Shown here: positions 35,899 to 46,081 of the stretch, piece by piece
Layout of the letters: every line of letters begins with the position of its first letter
Position numbering within the stretch: position 1 is the first letter of the stretch
DNA from: Comamonas koreensis
Lineage (GTDB): Bacteria > Pseudomonadota > Gammaproteobacteria > Burkholderiales > Burkholderiaceae_C
Length of the DNA stretch: 64,000 nucleotides
Reading direction: 5' to 3'
NCBI RefSeq assembly: GCF_021026195.1
Contig: NZ_JAJNCT010000020.1
Location: forward strand, 1-64,000
Made by a program: the position numbers and the translations under genes
Notes under the pieces: generated by a model
The model's database searches: none
The model's input: the letters and a program-made list of their open reading frames with translations, nothing else
Told to the model about the DNA's origin: nothing

Positions 35899-38403
35899 AT
35901 GACTGCCCAAACCAACCCATCCGCCACCCCGCTGCTGCAACTGCCGATTGAGGGCATGACCTGTGCCTCCTGCGTGGGCCGGGTCGAGCGTGCGCTCCAA
36001 GCCGTGCCCGGCGTACAAAGCGCCCATGTCAACCTGGCTACCGAGCAGGCCAGCCTGCAACTGGGCGACCAGGCCCCAGCCGCCCAGGTGCTGGAGCAGG
36101 CGCTGGCAGCGGTTCACAAAGCTGGCTACAAGGTGCCTGCCCATGCGCTGGAGCTGGAAGTTGAAGGCATGACCTGCGCATCGTGCGTGGGCCGGGTCGA
36201 GCGGGCCTTGAAGGCTGTGCCCGGTGTGCAGACCGCCGCCGTGAACCTGGCCACCGAGCGGGCGACGGTGCAGCTGACGGCAGGCGTGCCCGCCGAGCAA
36301 CTGCTGGCCGCCGTGGCCAAGGCCGGCTATACCGCCCGCAGCCTGCCGCAGGCGGCCGAAGCCAGCGAGGCGGCCGATGCCCATGATGCACAAACCCAGC
36401 GCCAGCAGCAGGCGCAGCAAGGCCTGCTGCGTGATCTGTGGCTGGCGGCCTTGTTGGCCGCGCCAGTGTTTGTGCTGGAGATGGGCGGCCACATGCTGCC
36501 AGGCTTTCACCACTGGGTGAGCCAATGGCTGCCGCAACAGAGCAACTGGCTGCTGCAATGGGTGCTGACCAGCCTGGTGCTGGCCGGGCCGGGCCGGCGC
36601 TTTTACCGGCTGGGCCTGCCTGCGCTTTGGCGTGCGGCGCCGGATATGAACTCCCTGGTGGCAGTGGGCACCTTGTCGGCCTACCTCTACTCGCTGGTGG
36701 CCACCTTTGCGCCCGGCGTACTGCCTGCGGGCACTGTGCACGTCTATTTCGAGGCGGCAGCGGTCATCGTGGTGCTGATTCTGCTGGGCCGCTGGATGGA
36801 GGCGCGCGCCAAGGGCAACACCTCGGCGGCGATCAAGCGCCTGGTGCAGTTGCAAGCCAAGACGGCTTGGGTGCGGCGCGATGGCGATTGGCAATCACTG
36901 GCCATTGACGCGGTGCAGCCCGGCGATAGCGTGCAGGTGCGCCCTGGCGAGCGCATTCCGGTCGATGGCCGGGTGACCGATGGCGAGAGCTATGTCGATG
37001 AATCGATGATCAGCGGTGAGCCGGTGCCCGTGCACAAGACCCTTGGGGCCCATGTAGTGGGCGGCACCATCAACCAAAAGGGCGCGTTGACGCTGGAGGC
37101 CACCGAGGTGGGCGGCAACACCGTGCTGGCGCAGATCATCCGCATGGTCGAGCAGGCCCAGGGCGGCAAGCTGCCGATCCAGGCGGTGGTAGACAAGGTG
37201 ACCATGTGGTTTGTGCCTGCGGTGATGGCCGCTGCCCTGCTGACCTTTGTGCTCTGGCTGCTGCTGGGCCCGTCGCCGGCGCTGAGCCTGGCCCTTGTCA
37301 ATGCGGTGGCGGTTCTGATCATTGCCTGCCCCTGTGCAATGGGCCTGGCCACTCCCACCTCGATCATGGTGGCCACCGGCCGCGCCGCCCAGCTGGGTGT
37401 GCTGTTCCGCAAGGGCGAGGCGCTGCAGCTGCTGAAAGATGCCCAGGTGGTGGCCGTGGACAAGACCGGCACCCTGACCGAAGGCCGGCCTGCGCTGACC
37501 GACCTGGTGCTGGCCCCCGGCTTTGAGCGTGCCGCCGTGCTGGCGGCGGTGGCCGCCGTCGAGAGCCAGTCCGAGCACCCGATTTCCCAGGCCATTGTGC
37601 AGGCCGCCCAGGCCGAAGGCCTGCAGATACCGCCGCTGTCCGGCTTTGAATCGGTGACCGGTTTTGGCGTGCGTGCCCAAGTGGGTAGTGCGCGGGTGGA
37701 GGTGGGCGCAGACCGCATGATGCAGCAGCTGGGTGCAGATGTAACGGTGTTCGCGGACGAGGCCGCCCGCCTGGGCGCCGAAGGCAAGACGCCGCTGTAT
37801 GCCGCCATCGATGGCCAGCTGGCGGCCATGATTGCCGTGGCCGACCCGATCAAGCCGACGACCCGTGCCGCCATTGAAGGCCTGCATGCGATGGGGCTGA
37901 AGGTGGCGATGATCACCGGCGACAACCGCCGCACCGGCGAAGCGATTGCCCAGCAGCTGGGCATTGACGAGGTGGTGGCCGAGGTGCTGCCCGATGGCAA
38001 GGTTGAGGCCGTCAAACGCCTGCGGGCTGCCCATGGTGCGCTGGCCTATGTGGGCGATGGCATCAACGATGCACCCGCACTGGCCGAGGCCGATGTGGGC
38101 ATTGCCGTGGGCTCGGGCACCGATATCGCCATCGAGTCGGCCGACGTGGTGCTGATGGGCGGCGATCTGCGCGGTGTCGTGACCGCCATCGGGCTCTCAC
38201 GCGCCGCCATGCGCAATATCCACCAGAACCTGTTCTGGGCCTTTGCCTACAACGTGGCGCTGATCCCGGTGGCTGCAGGCCTGCTGTACCCCATCAATGG
38301 CACCTTGCTGTCGCCGGTGTTTGCGGCCGGGGCGATGGCGCTGTCGAGTGTGTTTGTGCTGGCCAATGCGTTGCGGCTCAAGCGCTTCCGTGCAGGGTTG
38401 TGA
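35899..38403 (+). CDS. copA: Copper-exporting P1B-type ATPase
   Basis: An 834-residue heavy-metal ATPase that pumps Cu+ out of the cytosol. Two N-terminal HMA domains each carry [10 protein letters not shown] (first Cys pair 22/25). Then come membrane helices, the phosphatase loop [11 protein letters not shown], the CPC metal motif [12 protein letters not shown], the phosphorylation site [17 protein letters not shown] and [16 protein letters not shown]. The start at 35899 places translation after the predicted transcription start; 35878 would give a leaderless alternative. A CueR-type promoter indicates copper induction, but no CueR gene is in the window. Confidence 0.93.
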   Translation: MTAQTNPSATPLLQLPIEGMTCASCVGRVERALQAVPGVQSAHVNLATEQASLQLGDQAPAAQVLEQALAAVHKAGYKVPAHALELEVEGMTCASCVGRVERALKAVPGVQTAAVNLATERATVQLTAGVPAEQLLAAVAKAGYTARSLPQAAEASEAADAHDAQTQRQQQAQQGLLRDLWLAALLAAPVFVLEMGGHMLPGFHHWVSQWLPQQSNWLLQWVLTSLVLAGPGRRFYRLGLPALWRAAPDMNSLVAVGTLSAYLYSLVATFAPGVLPAGTVHVYFEAAAVIVVLILLGRWMEARAKGNTSAAIKRLVQLQAKTAWVRRDGDWQSLAIDAVQPGDSVQVRPGERIPVDGRVTDGESYVDESMISGEPVPVHKTLGAHVVGGTINQKGALTLEATEVGGNTVLAQIIRMVEQAQGGKLPIQAVVDKVTMWFVPAVMAAALLTFVLWLLLGPSPALSLALVNAVAVLIIACPCAMGLATPTSIMVATGRAAQLGVLFRKGEALQLLKDAQVVAVDKTGTLTEGRPALTDLVLAPGFERAAVLAAVAAVESQSEHPISQAIVQAAQAEGLQIPPLSGFESVTGFGVRAQVGSARVEVGADRMMQQLGADVTVFADEAARLGAEGKTPLYAAIDGQLAAMIAVADPIKPTTRAAIEGLHAMGLKVAMITGDNRRTGEAIAQQLGIDEVVAEVLPDGKVEAVKRLRAAHGALAYVGDGINDAPALAEADVGIAVGSGTDIAIESADVVLMGGDLRGVVTAIGLSRAAMRNIHQNLFWAFAYNVALIPVAAGLLYPINGTLLSPVFAAGAMALSSVFVLANALRLKRFRAGL

Positions 38404-38581
38404 ACCTGCTTCCTTCCATCTTTTGCGCTGAAACCGCAAGAGCTGGATGATGAGTGGATGCTGGCCCACGTGGTTGCCTGAAGCAGAGCAATGTGCAAGT
38501 TTTGCACTTTGGCTGGCTCAACAACTCCGTTAGCGTGATGGCGTTAGCGTGGGACAAAATGCAACTGCGCCATCGAAAGCA

Positions 38582-38617
38582 AAAAGCCCCGCAGGCTCCA
38601 AGCCTGCAGGGCTTTTG
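38582..38617. terminator. Terminator between copA and fabI
   Basis: AAAAGCCCCGCAGGCT and AGCCTGCAGGGCTTTT arms form a long stem able to end fabI on the minus strand (16 bases past its stop) and read-through from copA on the plus strand. Confidence 0.85.
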
Positions 38618-38632
38618 TTCAAGCGGAAGGGC

Positions 38633-39433
38633 TTAAACCTGGTCGGCCGACAGACCTGCGGTCTGGCTGAAGCCACCGTCCACATAGGTGATCTCGGCGG
38701 TCACGCCCGATGCCAGATCGCTCAGCAGGAAGGCGGCGACATTGCCCACATCTTCGATGGTCACATTGCGGCGCAGGGGGGATGCGTCGGCCACGCGGCC
38801 CAGCAGCTTGCCAAAGTCCTTGATGCCCGAAGCGGCCAGGGTCTTGATCGGGCCCGCGGAGATGCCGTTGGCGCGGATCGCGCGGCCGTCTTCGGTGCGG
38901 CCCACGGCCTCGGCCAGGTAGCGCACGGAGGCTTCGAGCGACGCCTTGGCCAGGCCCATGGTGTTGTAGTTCGGGATGGAGCGCAGGGCACCCAGGTAGG
39001 ACAGGGTCAGCAGCGACGACTTGTCGTTCAGGTACGGCAGGGCGGCCTTGGCCAGTGCGGGGAAGCTGTAGGCGCTGATGTCATGGGCAATGCGGAAGCC
39101 TTCGCGCGACAGGCCATCGAGGAAGTTGCCGGCGATCGCTTCGCGCGGCGCAAAGCCGATGGAGTGCACAAAGCCGTCGAACTTGCCCCAGGTGGCGGCC
39201 AGGTCGGCAAACATCTTCTCGATCTGGGCGTCATCGGCCACATCGCAGTCGAACACCAGCTTGGAGTCAAACTCGGCTGCAAATTCGCTGATACGGTCCT
39301 TGAAGCGTTCACCCACGTAGCTGAAGGCCAGCTCGGCGCCTTGCTGGTGGCAGGCCTTGGCGATGCCGTAGGCGATGGAGCGGTTGGACAGCACGCCCGT
39401 GATCAGCAGTTTCTTGCCGGTCAGAAATCCCAT
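38633..39433 (-). CDS. fabI: Enoyl-[acyl-carrier-protein] reductase (NADH)
   Basis: A 266-residue SDR enzyme for the last step of each fatty acid elongation round. It starts [20 protein letters not shown] with the FabI-specific cofactor loop, and has the catalytic Tyr-x6-Lys in [19 protein letters not shown]. This is the target of triclosan-type inhibitors. The ATG at 39433 has GGAGAA upstream; an earlier ATG at 39475 is not family-like. Single gene, divergent from the yejA-like gene. Confidence 0.95.
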   Translation of the reverse strand: MGFLTGKKLLITGVLSNRSIAYGIAKACHQQGAELAFSYVGERFKDRISEFAAEFDSKLVFDCDVADDAQIEKMFADLAATWGKFDGFVHSIGFAPREAIAGNFLDGLSREGFRIAHDISAYSFPALAKAALPYLNDKSSLLTLSYLGALRSIPNYNTMGLAKASLEASVRYLAEAVGRTEDGRAIRANGISAGPIKTLAASGIKDFGKLLGRVADASPLRRNVTIEDVGNVAAFLLSDLASGVTAEITYVDGGFSQTAGLSADQV

Positions 39434-39553
39434 TGTTCTTCTCCTGATGAGTTCCAGGCCATGAGGCATGGCCAAAAAAGACTTGGCACCGGGGCAGAGC
39501 GTTTCTCGGGGGTAAACGCTTGCACAGGTGGCCAGCTAGGGCAGAATTGTCGC

Positions 39554-41392
39554 ATGCGATTCTGCCTTCCGCTGATTTTGTGGGCTGCTGCGGCAGCACC
39601 TGCCTGGGCCAACCATGCCTACGCCCTGTGGGGCGAGCCGCGCTACGGGGCGGATTTCAAGCATTTTGCCTATGCCAATCCTGATGCGCCCAAGGGCGGT
39701 GAGCTGCGGCTGGTCAGTGCGCTGCGCTACTCCACCTTTGACAAATACAACCCCTTCACGATCAAAGGCTCGCCCCCGGCCTACCTGGCCGAGATGCTGT
39801 TTGACAGCCTGCTGATCGCCAGCCTGGACGAGACCACGACCGGCTACGGCCTGCTGGCCGAAGACATCGATGTGGCGGCCGATGGCCTATCCGCCACGTT
39901 CAAGATGCGCAAGGCAGCGCGCTTTCAGAACGGCAAGCCGGTGCTGGCGCAGGATGTGAAGCACAGCTACGAGGCGCTGATCAGCCAGTACGCCGCGCCT
40001 GGCTACAAGACCTTGCTGGCCGATGTGGAAGGCTGCGATGTCATCGATGACCGCACGGTGCGCTTTCGCTTCAAGAAGCCCAACCGCGATCTGCCGCTGA
40101 CGGTGGGCAGCCTGCCGGTCTTCAGCCGCGACTGGGGCCTGGGCGCTGATGGCAAGCCCAAGCGCTTTGACCAGATCGTGACCGATGTGCCGATCGGCAG
40201 CGGCCCCTACAAGATCGGCCCGGTGGTGTATGGCCGTGACATCACCTATGTGCGCGACCCCGACTACTGGGCCAAGGACCTGCCGGTGCGCCTGGGCAGC
40301 GCCAATTTTGACCGGATCACGATCAAGATCTACAAGGACAACACCGCCAAGCTGGAGGCGCTCAAGGCCGGTGAGTTCGATGTGATGCGCTTTTTCAGCG
40401 CCGGCGACTGGGCGCGGCGCCTGTACGGCAAGCGCTTTGACCGGGGCGAGCTGCGCAAGGGGGACTTTGCCCATAAGCTGCCGTCCGGTTTCCAAAGCTA
40501 TTTTCTGAATCTGCGCCGTCCGGTGCTGCAGGATGTGCGGGTGCGCGAGGCGCTGGGCCTGGCCTTTGACTACGAGTGGATGCAGCGCCAGCTGTTCTAC
40601 GGCGCCTACGAGCGCGTGCATGGCCTGTTTGGCAACACCGTGTGCGAAACGCATGGCAGCCCGAGCGATGCCGAGCTGGCCCTGCTCAAGCCCTTTGAGA
40701 AAGACCTGCCCGCCGGCACCCTGGGGCCCCTGCAGGACCCTCCTCGCACCGACCAGGGCAGCAGCCTGCGCGACAACCTGCGCAAGGCCCAGGCGCTATT
40801 GGCCGATGCCGGCTGGAAGGTGGACGCCAACGGCGTGCTGCGCAATGCCAAGGGCGAGGCGCTGGAGCTGGAGTTTCTGGACAGCAACGAGGGCGGCATA
40901 CGCACCGTGTCCACCTGGATGCGCAACCTGGAAAAGCTGGGCATCAAGCTCAGGCTGCGGGTGGCCGATTACGCGCTCTATCAGCAGCGGGTCGACAAGT
41001 TCGATTACGACCTGATCTCGGTCAACATCCCGGGCACCAATATCCCCGGCCAGGAATACGCCGAGCTGTTTGGCAGCGCCGCAGCGGACCAGGAAAGCTC
41101 GGGCAACTTCATTGGCCTCAAAAGCCCGGCCGTCGACGCGATGATTGCCAAGATGGCCAGCGCCAAGAGCGAGCAGGAACTGCTGCCTGCCTGCCATGCG
41201 CTGGAGCGCATCATCGTGGCGGGTCACTACCTCATCCCGCAGTGGTATGCGGCGAGCCACCGGGTGGTGTATGACGCCTGGCGCCTGGTGGAGCCGCCGC
41301 AGGTGCCCGCCTATGTGCCGGGCGAGACCTGGGTGATGTACTACTGGTGGGCGCGCATGCCGCCGATCACCGCAGCCACTGCCAAGCGATGA
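39554..41392 (+). CDS. yejA: Peptide ABC transporter substrate-binding protein, YejA-like
   Basis: A 612-residue periplasmic receptor with signal peptide MRFCLPLILWAAAAAPAWA. HAYALWGEPRYGADFKHFAYA and NPDAPKGGELRLVS are typical of the YejA branch of SBP family 5, and SGPYKIGPVVYGRDITYVRDP follows. In E. coli YejABEF imports peptides including microcin C. The real start is the ATG at 39554; the frame is open much further upstream over fabI but that part is noncoding. It begins the yejA-B-E-F set. Confidence 0.9.
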   Translation: MRFCLPLILWAAAAAPAWANHAYALWGEPRYGADFKHFAYANPDAPKGGELRLVSALRYSTFDKYNPFTIKGSPPAYLAEMLFDSLLIASLDETTTGYGLLAEDIDVAADGLSATFKMRKAARFQNGKPVLAQDVKHSYEALISQYAAPGYKTLLADVEGCDVIDDRTVRFRFKKPNRDLPLTVGSLPVFSRDWGLGADGKPKRFDQIVTDVPIGSGPYKIGPVVYGRDITYVRDPDYWAKDLPVRLGSANFDRITIKIYKDNTAKLEALKAGEFDVMRFFSAGDWARRLYGKRFDRGELRKGDFAHKLPSGFQSYFLNLRRPVLQDVRVREALGLAFDYEWMQRQLFYGAYERVHGLFGNTVCETHGSPSDAELALLKPFEKDLPAGTLGPLQDPPRTDQGSSLRDNLRKAQALLADAGWKVDANGVLRNAKGEALELEFLDSNEGGIRTVSTWMRNLEKLGIKLRLRVADYALYQQRVDKFDYDLISVNIPGTNIPGQEYAELFGSAAADQESSGNFIGLKSPAVDAMIAKMASAKSEQELLPACHALERIIVAGHYLIPQWYAASHRVVYDAWRLVEPPQVPAYVPGETWVMYYWWARMPPITAATAKR

Positions 41393-41526
41393 CCCGGTCT
41401 GACGCAGCGCCCAGCCGTTATATGATCCTTCTCACCGCCCCAGCGCGCCTGCCGCGCTGCCCAGGCCTTTTCTGCCACAGTGCCACGGCGCTTGCCCGCC
41501 CTTGCTGACATTGGAGCCCGCACCGC

Positions 41527-42552
41527 ATGTTTGCCTACATCCTCAAACGTTTGCTGCTGATGATTCCCACCTTGTTCGGGGTCCTGCTGCTGACCTTTGT
41601 GGTGATCCAGTTCGTGCCGGGCGGCCCGGTCGAGCAGTACCTGGCGGAGGCCAAGGCTGGTAACCGGGGTGCCGAAGGCGCAAGCATGGGCTACCGGGGC
41701 GCGCAGGGCATTGACCCCAAGCGGCTTGAAGAGATCAAGGCCTTGTACGGCTTCGACAAGCCCCCCGTCGAGCGCTTTGTGCAGATGCTGGGCCAGTTCG
41801 CGCGCTTTGATCTGGGCAACAGCTTCTTTCAGAACAAAAGCGTCTGGCAGCTGATCAAGGACAAGCTGCCCGTCTCCATCAGCCTGGGGCTGTGGACCTT
41901 TTTCATCAGCTACCTGATTGCGGTGCCGCTGGGCATTGCCAAGGCGGTGCGCGCGGGCAGCCGTTTCGACATGGTCACCACGGTGATCGTGCTGGTGGGC
42001 TATGCGATACCGGGCTTTGTGCTGGGCGTGGCGCTGCTGGTGATCTTTGGCGGGCAGCTGCAGTGGTTTCCGCTGCGGGGGCTCACCTCATCGGGCTGGG
42101 AGGAGATGGGCTGGGCCGCCAAGCTGGTGGACTATCTCTGGCATATCACCTTGCCGGTAACGGCCATGGTGGCTGGCAGCTTTGCGGTGACGGCCATGCT
42201 CACCAAGAACGCCTTTCTCGAAGAGATCCGCAAGCAGTATGTGATCACCGCCAAGGCCAAGGGCTTGAGCGAGCGCCAGGTGCTGTGGCGCCATGTGTTC
42301 CGCAATGCCTTGCTGCCCATCGTCACCGGCTTCCCGGCGGCCTTCATTGGGGCCTTCTTCACCGGCGCCTTGTTGATCGAGACCTTGTTCTCGCTCGATG
42401 GTCTGGGGCTGCTGAGCTACGAGAGCGTGCTGCGCCGCGACTACCCGGTGGTGCTGGGCACCCTCTATCTGTTTACCTTGATCGGTCTGCTCACCAAGCT
42501 GGTGAGCGACCTGTGCTATGTCTGGGTGGATCCGCGTGTCAAGTTTGACTGA
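41527..42552 (+). CDS. yejB: Peptide ABC transporter permease, YejB-like
   Basis: A 341-residue inner-membrane permease with six helices. It begins MFAYILKRLLLMIPTLFGVL and has GYRGAQGIDPKRLEEIKALYGFDKP-like text in the periplasmic loop and the EAA loop region LTKNAFLEEIRKQYVITAKA near 225. Partner of YejE in the same importer. It is separated from yejE by an opposite-strand gene, unusual for this operon. Confidence 0.92.
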   Translation: MFAYILKRLLLMIPTLFGVLLLTFVVIQFVPGGPVEQYLAEAKAGNRGAEGASMGYRGAQGIDPKRLEEIKALYGFDKPPVERFVQMLGQFARFDLGNSFFQNKSVWQLIKDKLPVSISLGLWTFFISYLIAVPLGIAKAVRAGSRFDMVTTVIVLVGYAIPGFVLGVALLVIFGGQLQWFPLRGLTSSGWEEMGWAAKLVDYLWHITLPVTAMVAGSFAVTAMLTKNAFLEEIRKQYVITAKAKGLSERQVLWRHVFRNALLPIVTGFPAAFIGAFFTGALLIETLFSLDGLGLLSYESVLRRDYPVVLGTLYLFTLIGLLTKLVSDLCYVWVDPRVKFD

Positions 42553-42604
42553 GGCGCGCATGCCCGTACTGGCCGCCCCAACCGCTGCGGCCAGCCGCCG
42601 CGTC

Positions 42605-43078
42605 TCAGGCCTTGCGCCGCAAATACAGGCGCCGCAGCAGCACGGCCACCACCATGATGTTGAGCATCAGCACCACCGCACCCTGCCAGTGGCGGTGCGC
42701 CAGCAGGTGCTGTATTTCCAAGGGAATGTACAGACCGGAAGACAGCGCGCCCAGCCATTCGCCCCAGGCCTTGTCATGCCACAGGCCCCAGGCCTCCAGC
42801 CAGCGCAGCGCGATATAGGTCGCGCCCAGCAGCACCAGCGTATGGATGGAGGTGGCATTGATCTTGTCCACCCAGCTGATCAGCACGGCCGGGTAGCGAG
42901 CGTTGGGCGAGAGGCCAAAGTGGCCGATCAGTTCCAGTGCGAGGCGGTGCAGATCGTGGTGCAGCAGGCTGAGCAGCCCCAACAGGCCCAGCAGCGCGGC
43001 AACGCCTTTGAGCGCTTCAAAAATGGCAATGCTTTTGAGCGCGGTGCGCAAGGCTGGGGGGCTGGTGCTGGCAGACAT
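42605..43078 (-). CDS. DUF2127 membrane protein
   Basis: A 157-residue protein with about four hydrophobic segments, for example LKGVAALLGLLGLLSLLHHD and GAVVLMLNIMVVAVLLRRLY, and the pattern KSIAIFEALKGVAALLG and RWLEAWGLWHDKAWGEWLG that I associate with DUF2127. Function is unknown. It lies antisense between yejB and yejE, with 52 bases to the yejB stop and 131 to the yejE start, so it sits within the likely yej transcript. ATG at 43078 is chosen over 43090. Confidence 0.75.
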   Translation of the reverse strand: MSASTSPPALRTALKSIAIFEALKGVAALLGLLGLLSLLHHDLHRLALELIGHFGLSPNARYPAVLISWVDKINATSIHTLVLLGATYIALRWLEAWGLWHDKAWGEWLGALSSGLYIPLEIQHLLAHRHWQGAVVLMLNIMVVAVLLRRLYLRRKA

Positions 43079-43209
43079 GGCGCAGAGCATGGCCGATGGC
43101 GCGCCGTTTGGCTGTCGGCCAACAGCGACAACGCGGCTGCCAGTGCCACCGCCGCCACAGTCGCCACTCCAGGCCCCAGGCCCCCCTATTCACTGACAGG
43201 AGGGGGACG

Positions 43210-44379
43210 GTGGCCACACCGTCTCTGCAGACCATGACGATGACCGAGCCTGTTTCCCCACTCCCGCCGGGCCGCTCGCCCGCTGCCCGCGCCTGGCGCC
43301 GCTTCAAGTCCAACAAGCTGGGCTTTTACAGCCTGCTGCTGTTTGTGGTGCTGGTGGTGCTCAGCCTGTTTGCCGAGCTGATCAGCAACGACAAGCCGCT
43401 CATCGTGCGCTATGAGGGGCAGACCTATTTTCCGCTGGCCAAGGACTACCCCGAGACCACGTTTGGTGGCGATTTCCACACCGCCACCGACTACCTGGAC
43501 CCCTTCATCCAGCAGCAGCTGCGCAAGGATGGCAACTGGGCGCTCTTCCCGCTCAACCATTACGGCCCCAACACCATCAACTACTTTGCCAAGTCGCCCA
43601 CGCCGTCGGCACCATCGGCCGACAACTGGCTGGGCACCGATGACCGGGGGCGTGACCTGCTGGCCCAGCTGATCTATGGCTTTCGGGTCAGCGTGCTGTT
43701 TGGCTTGGCGCTGACGGCAGTGGGCACGGTGATCGGCGTGCTGACGGGTGCCATACAGGGCTTTTTCGGCGGCAAGGTGGACCTGATGTTCCAGCGCTTT
43801 ACCGAGATATGGGGCGCCATGCCGGTGCTGTACCTGCTGATCATTTTCAGTGCGGTGCTGGCCCCCAGCGCTGCGCTGCTGCTGGTGCTGCTGGCCTTGT
43901 TTGGCTGGATGGCGCTGTCCGACTATGTGCGGGTGGAGTTTTTGCGCAACCGCCAGATGGACTATGTGAAATCGGCGCGGGCCCTGGGTGTGCCGAGCTG
44001 GAAAATCATGTGGCGCCACATTCTGCCCAACAGCATGACGCCGGTGGTCACGTTCCTGCCCTTCCAGATGAGCGCCTCGATCCTGACCCTGACCTCGCTG
44101 GATTTTCTGGGCCTGGGTGTGCCACCGGGCACGCCAAGCCTGGGCGAGTTGCTGAACCAGGGCAAAAACAGCATTGATGCCTGGTGGATTTCGCTGGCCA
44201 CCTTTGCGGTGCTGGTCGGCACCTTGCTGCTGCTGACCTTTATGGGCGATGCGCTGCGCGATGCGCTGGACCCGCGCAAGCAGCTCAACACACCACGTGC
44301 TGGCGCAGCACCGGCTGCTGGGCCAGCCCAGCCAGTGCCATCCGCCAGCGCCGATGCCCAGGAGGCCCGCCATGCTTGA
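43210..44379 (+). CDS. yejE: Peptide ABC transporter permease, YejE-like
   Basis: A 389-residue permease. It has an N-terminal helix (LGFYSLLLFVVLVVLSLFAE), a large periplasmic insert with FGGDFHTATDYLDPFIQQQL typical of YejE, GTDDRGRDLLAQLIYGFRVS, and the EAA loop VKSARALGVPSWKIMWRHI. I choose the GTG at 43210 because AGGAGG lies 6 bases upstream; ATGs at 43234 and 43240 lack such a site. Its end overlaps yejF by 8 bases. Confidence 0.9.
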   Translation: MATPSLQTMTMTEPVSPLPPGRSPAARAWRRFKSNKLGFYSLLLFVVLVVLSLFAELISNDKPLIVRYEGQTYFPLAKDYPETTFGGDFHTATDYLDPFIQQQLRKDGNWALFPLNHYGPNTINYFAKSPTPSAPSADNWLGTDDRGRDLLAQLIYGFRVSVLFGLALTAVGTVIGVLTGAIQGFFGGKVDLMFQRFTEIWGAMPVLYLLIIFSAVLAPSAALLLVLLALFGWMALSDYVRVEFLRNRQMDYVKSARALGVPSWKIMWRHILPNSMTPVVTFLPFQMSASILTLTSLDFLGLGVPPGTPSLGELLNQGKNSIDAWWISLATFAVLVGTLLLLTFMGDALRDALDPRKQLNTPRAGAAPAAGPAQPVPSASADAQEARHA

Positions 44380-46009
44380 GCCCACACCAGCCCCGGTGGC
44401 CGTGCCCGCGCCGCTGCTGCAGGTCAACCACCTCTATGTGGGTTTTGGCGGCCAGGATGTGGTCAAGGACCTGAGCTTTTGCATACAGGCCGGCGAGAAG
44501 CTGGCCCTGGTGGGCGAGTCCGGCTCGGGCAAGACGATCACCGCGCTGTCCCTGCTGCGCCTGGTGGGCGAGGCCCAGCTGCGCGGCGAAGCGCTGATGG
44601 GCGGGCGCAACCTGCTGCAGATCTCCGAGCGCGAGATCCAGGCCGTGCGTGGCGATGAGATAGCGGTGATCTTTCAGGAGCCGATGACGGCGCTGAACCC
44701 GCTGATGACCATGGGCGCGCAGATTGCCGAGGTGCTGCAGCTCAAGCAGGGCCTGGGCGACAAGGCGGCCTGGGAGCAGGCCGTGCAACTGCTGGCTACC
44801 ACCGGCATCCCCGAGCCGCAGCGCCGCGCCGGCAGCTACCCGCACCAGCTCAGCGGTGGCCAGCGCCAGCGCGCGATGATTGCGATGGCCTTGGCCTGCC
44901 GGCCCAAGCTGCTGATCGCCGATGAACCCACCACGGCGCTGGATGTGAGCCTGCGCGGCCAGATCCTGGAACTGCTGAGCGATTTGCAGCGCCAGACCGG
45001 CATGGCCGTTCTGATGATTACCCATGACCTGCCGCTGGTGCGCCATTTTGCCGACCGGGTGGCCGTGATGGAAAAGGGCCGGCTGGTGGAGCAGGGCGCC
45101 GTGGCCGAGGTGTTTGCCGCGCCCCAGCATGCCTATACCCAGAAACTGCTGGCCAGCACACCCCAGCGCCAGGTGGTGGCCCGCCAGCCCGAGGCGCCGG
45201 CGGTGCTGCAGACAAGCGGGCTGAGCGTGGCCTATGCAACGCCGCTGCCGGGCTTTGCCGGCTGGTTCCGCAAAGGCCGCTTTGAGGCGGTACGCGGCGC
45301 CAGCCTGGCCTTGGGCCGTGGCCAGACCTTGGGCGTGATTGGCGAATCGGGCTCGGGCAAATCCACCTTGGCCCAGGCCATCCTGGGCCTGCTGCCCAGC
45401 GATGGCGAGCTGCGCATTGGCGAACAGGCCTGGCAACTGCCGGCCCAGCGCAACAGCGCGGCCAACCAGCAGCTGCGCCGCAAGGTGCAGGTGGTGTTCC
45501 AGGATCCGTTCTCGTCGCTGTCGCCCCGCATGACGGTGCAGGAGATTGTGGGCGAAGGCCTGCAGCTGGCGCAGCCCCATTTGGCCGCTGCCGAGCTGCA
45601 GCAACAGGTGCTGGCGCTATTGCAGGAAGTGGGCATGACCGAGGCCCAGTTCCCGGGCCTGCTTGACCGTTATCCGCATGAGTTCTCGGGCGGGCAGCGC
45701 CAGCGCCTGGCCATTGCCCGTGCGCTGATCGTCGACCCCGAGATCCTCGTGCTGGACGAGCCCACGAGCGCCCTTGATGTCACCATCCAGCAGCAGGTGC
45801 TGGCCTTGCTGCAGCGCCTGCAGCGCGAGCGTGGCCTGAGCTATGTGCTGATCACACACGATGTGGCGGTGATCCGCGCCATGGCGCATGAGGTGCTGGT
45901 GATGAAGGATGGCGAGGTGGTCGAAAGCGGCGAAGTCATGCAGGTGCTGGATGCACCCCGCCAACCCTATACACAGCGGCTGATGGCGGCGAGCCTGGAG
46001 CTGAGCTGA
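44372..46009 (+). CDS. yejF: Peptide ABC transporter ATP-binding protein, YejF-like (two domains)
   Basis: A 545-residue protein with two complete ATPase domains. Walker A motifs are LVGESGSGKTITALSLL (about 45) and VIGESGSGKSTLAQAIL (about 328); ABC signatures are LSGGQRQRAMIAMALA and FSGGQRQRLAIARALI; Walker B appears as LLIADEPTTALD and ILVLDEPTSALD. It drives import through YejBE. GGAGG precedes the ATG at 44372, within the yejE end. Confidence 0.93.
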   Translation: MLEPTPAPVAVPAPLLQVNHLYVGFGGQDVVKDLSFCIQAGEKLALVGESGSGKTITALSLLRLVGEAQLRGEALMGGRNLLQISEREIQAVRGDEIAVIFQEPMTALNPLMTMGAQIAEVLQLKQGLGDKAAWEQAVQLLATTGIPEPQRRAGSYPHQLSGGQRQRAMIAMALACRPKLLIADEPTTALDVSLRGQILELLSDLQRQTGMAVLMITHDLPLVRHFADRVAVMEKGRLVEQGAVAEVFAAPQHAYTQKLLASTPQRQVVARQPEAPAVLQTSGLSVAYATPLPGFAGWFRKGRFEAVRGASLALGRGQTLGVIGESGSGKSTLAQAILGLLPSDGELRIGEQAWQLPAQRNSAANQQLRRKVQVVFQDPFSSLSPRMTVQEIVGEGLQLAQPHLAAAELQQQVLALLQEVGMTEAQFPGLLDRYPHEFSGGQRQRLAIARALIVDPEILVLDEPTSALDVTIQQQVLALLQRLQRERGLSYVLITHDVAVIRAMAHEVLVMKDGEVVESGEVMQVLDAPRQPYTQRLMAASLELS

Positions 46010-46081
46010 GGCCGTCCCCATAACACAGATTGATGTAGCGGCAGGCCGCCCAGAGGCGCCTGCGCGAGCACTTGGACATCC

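Noticed and set aside
38549..39553. Long upstream extension of the yejA-like frame over fabI
   Set aside because: The signal peptide starts at the ATG at 39554 and the upstream part only shadows fabI.
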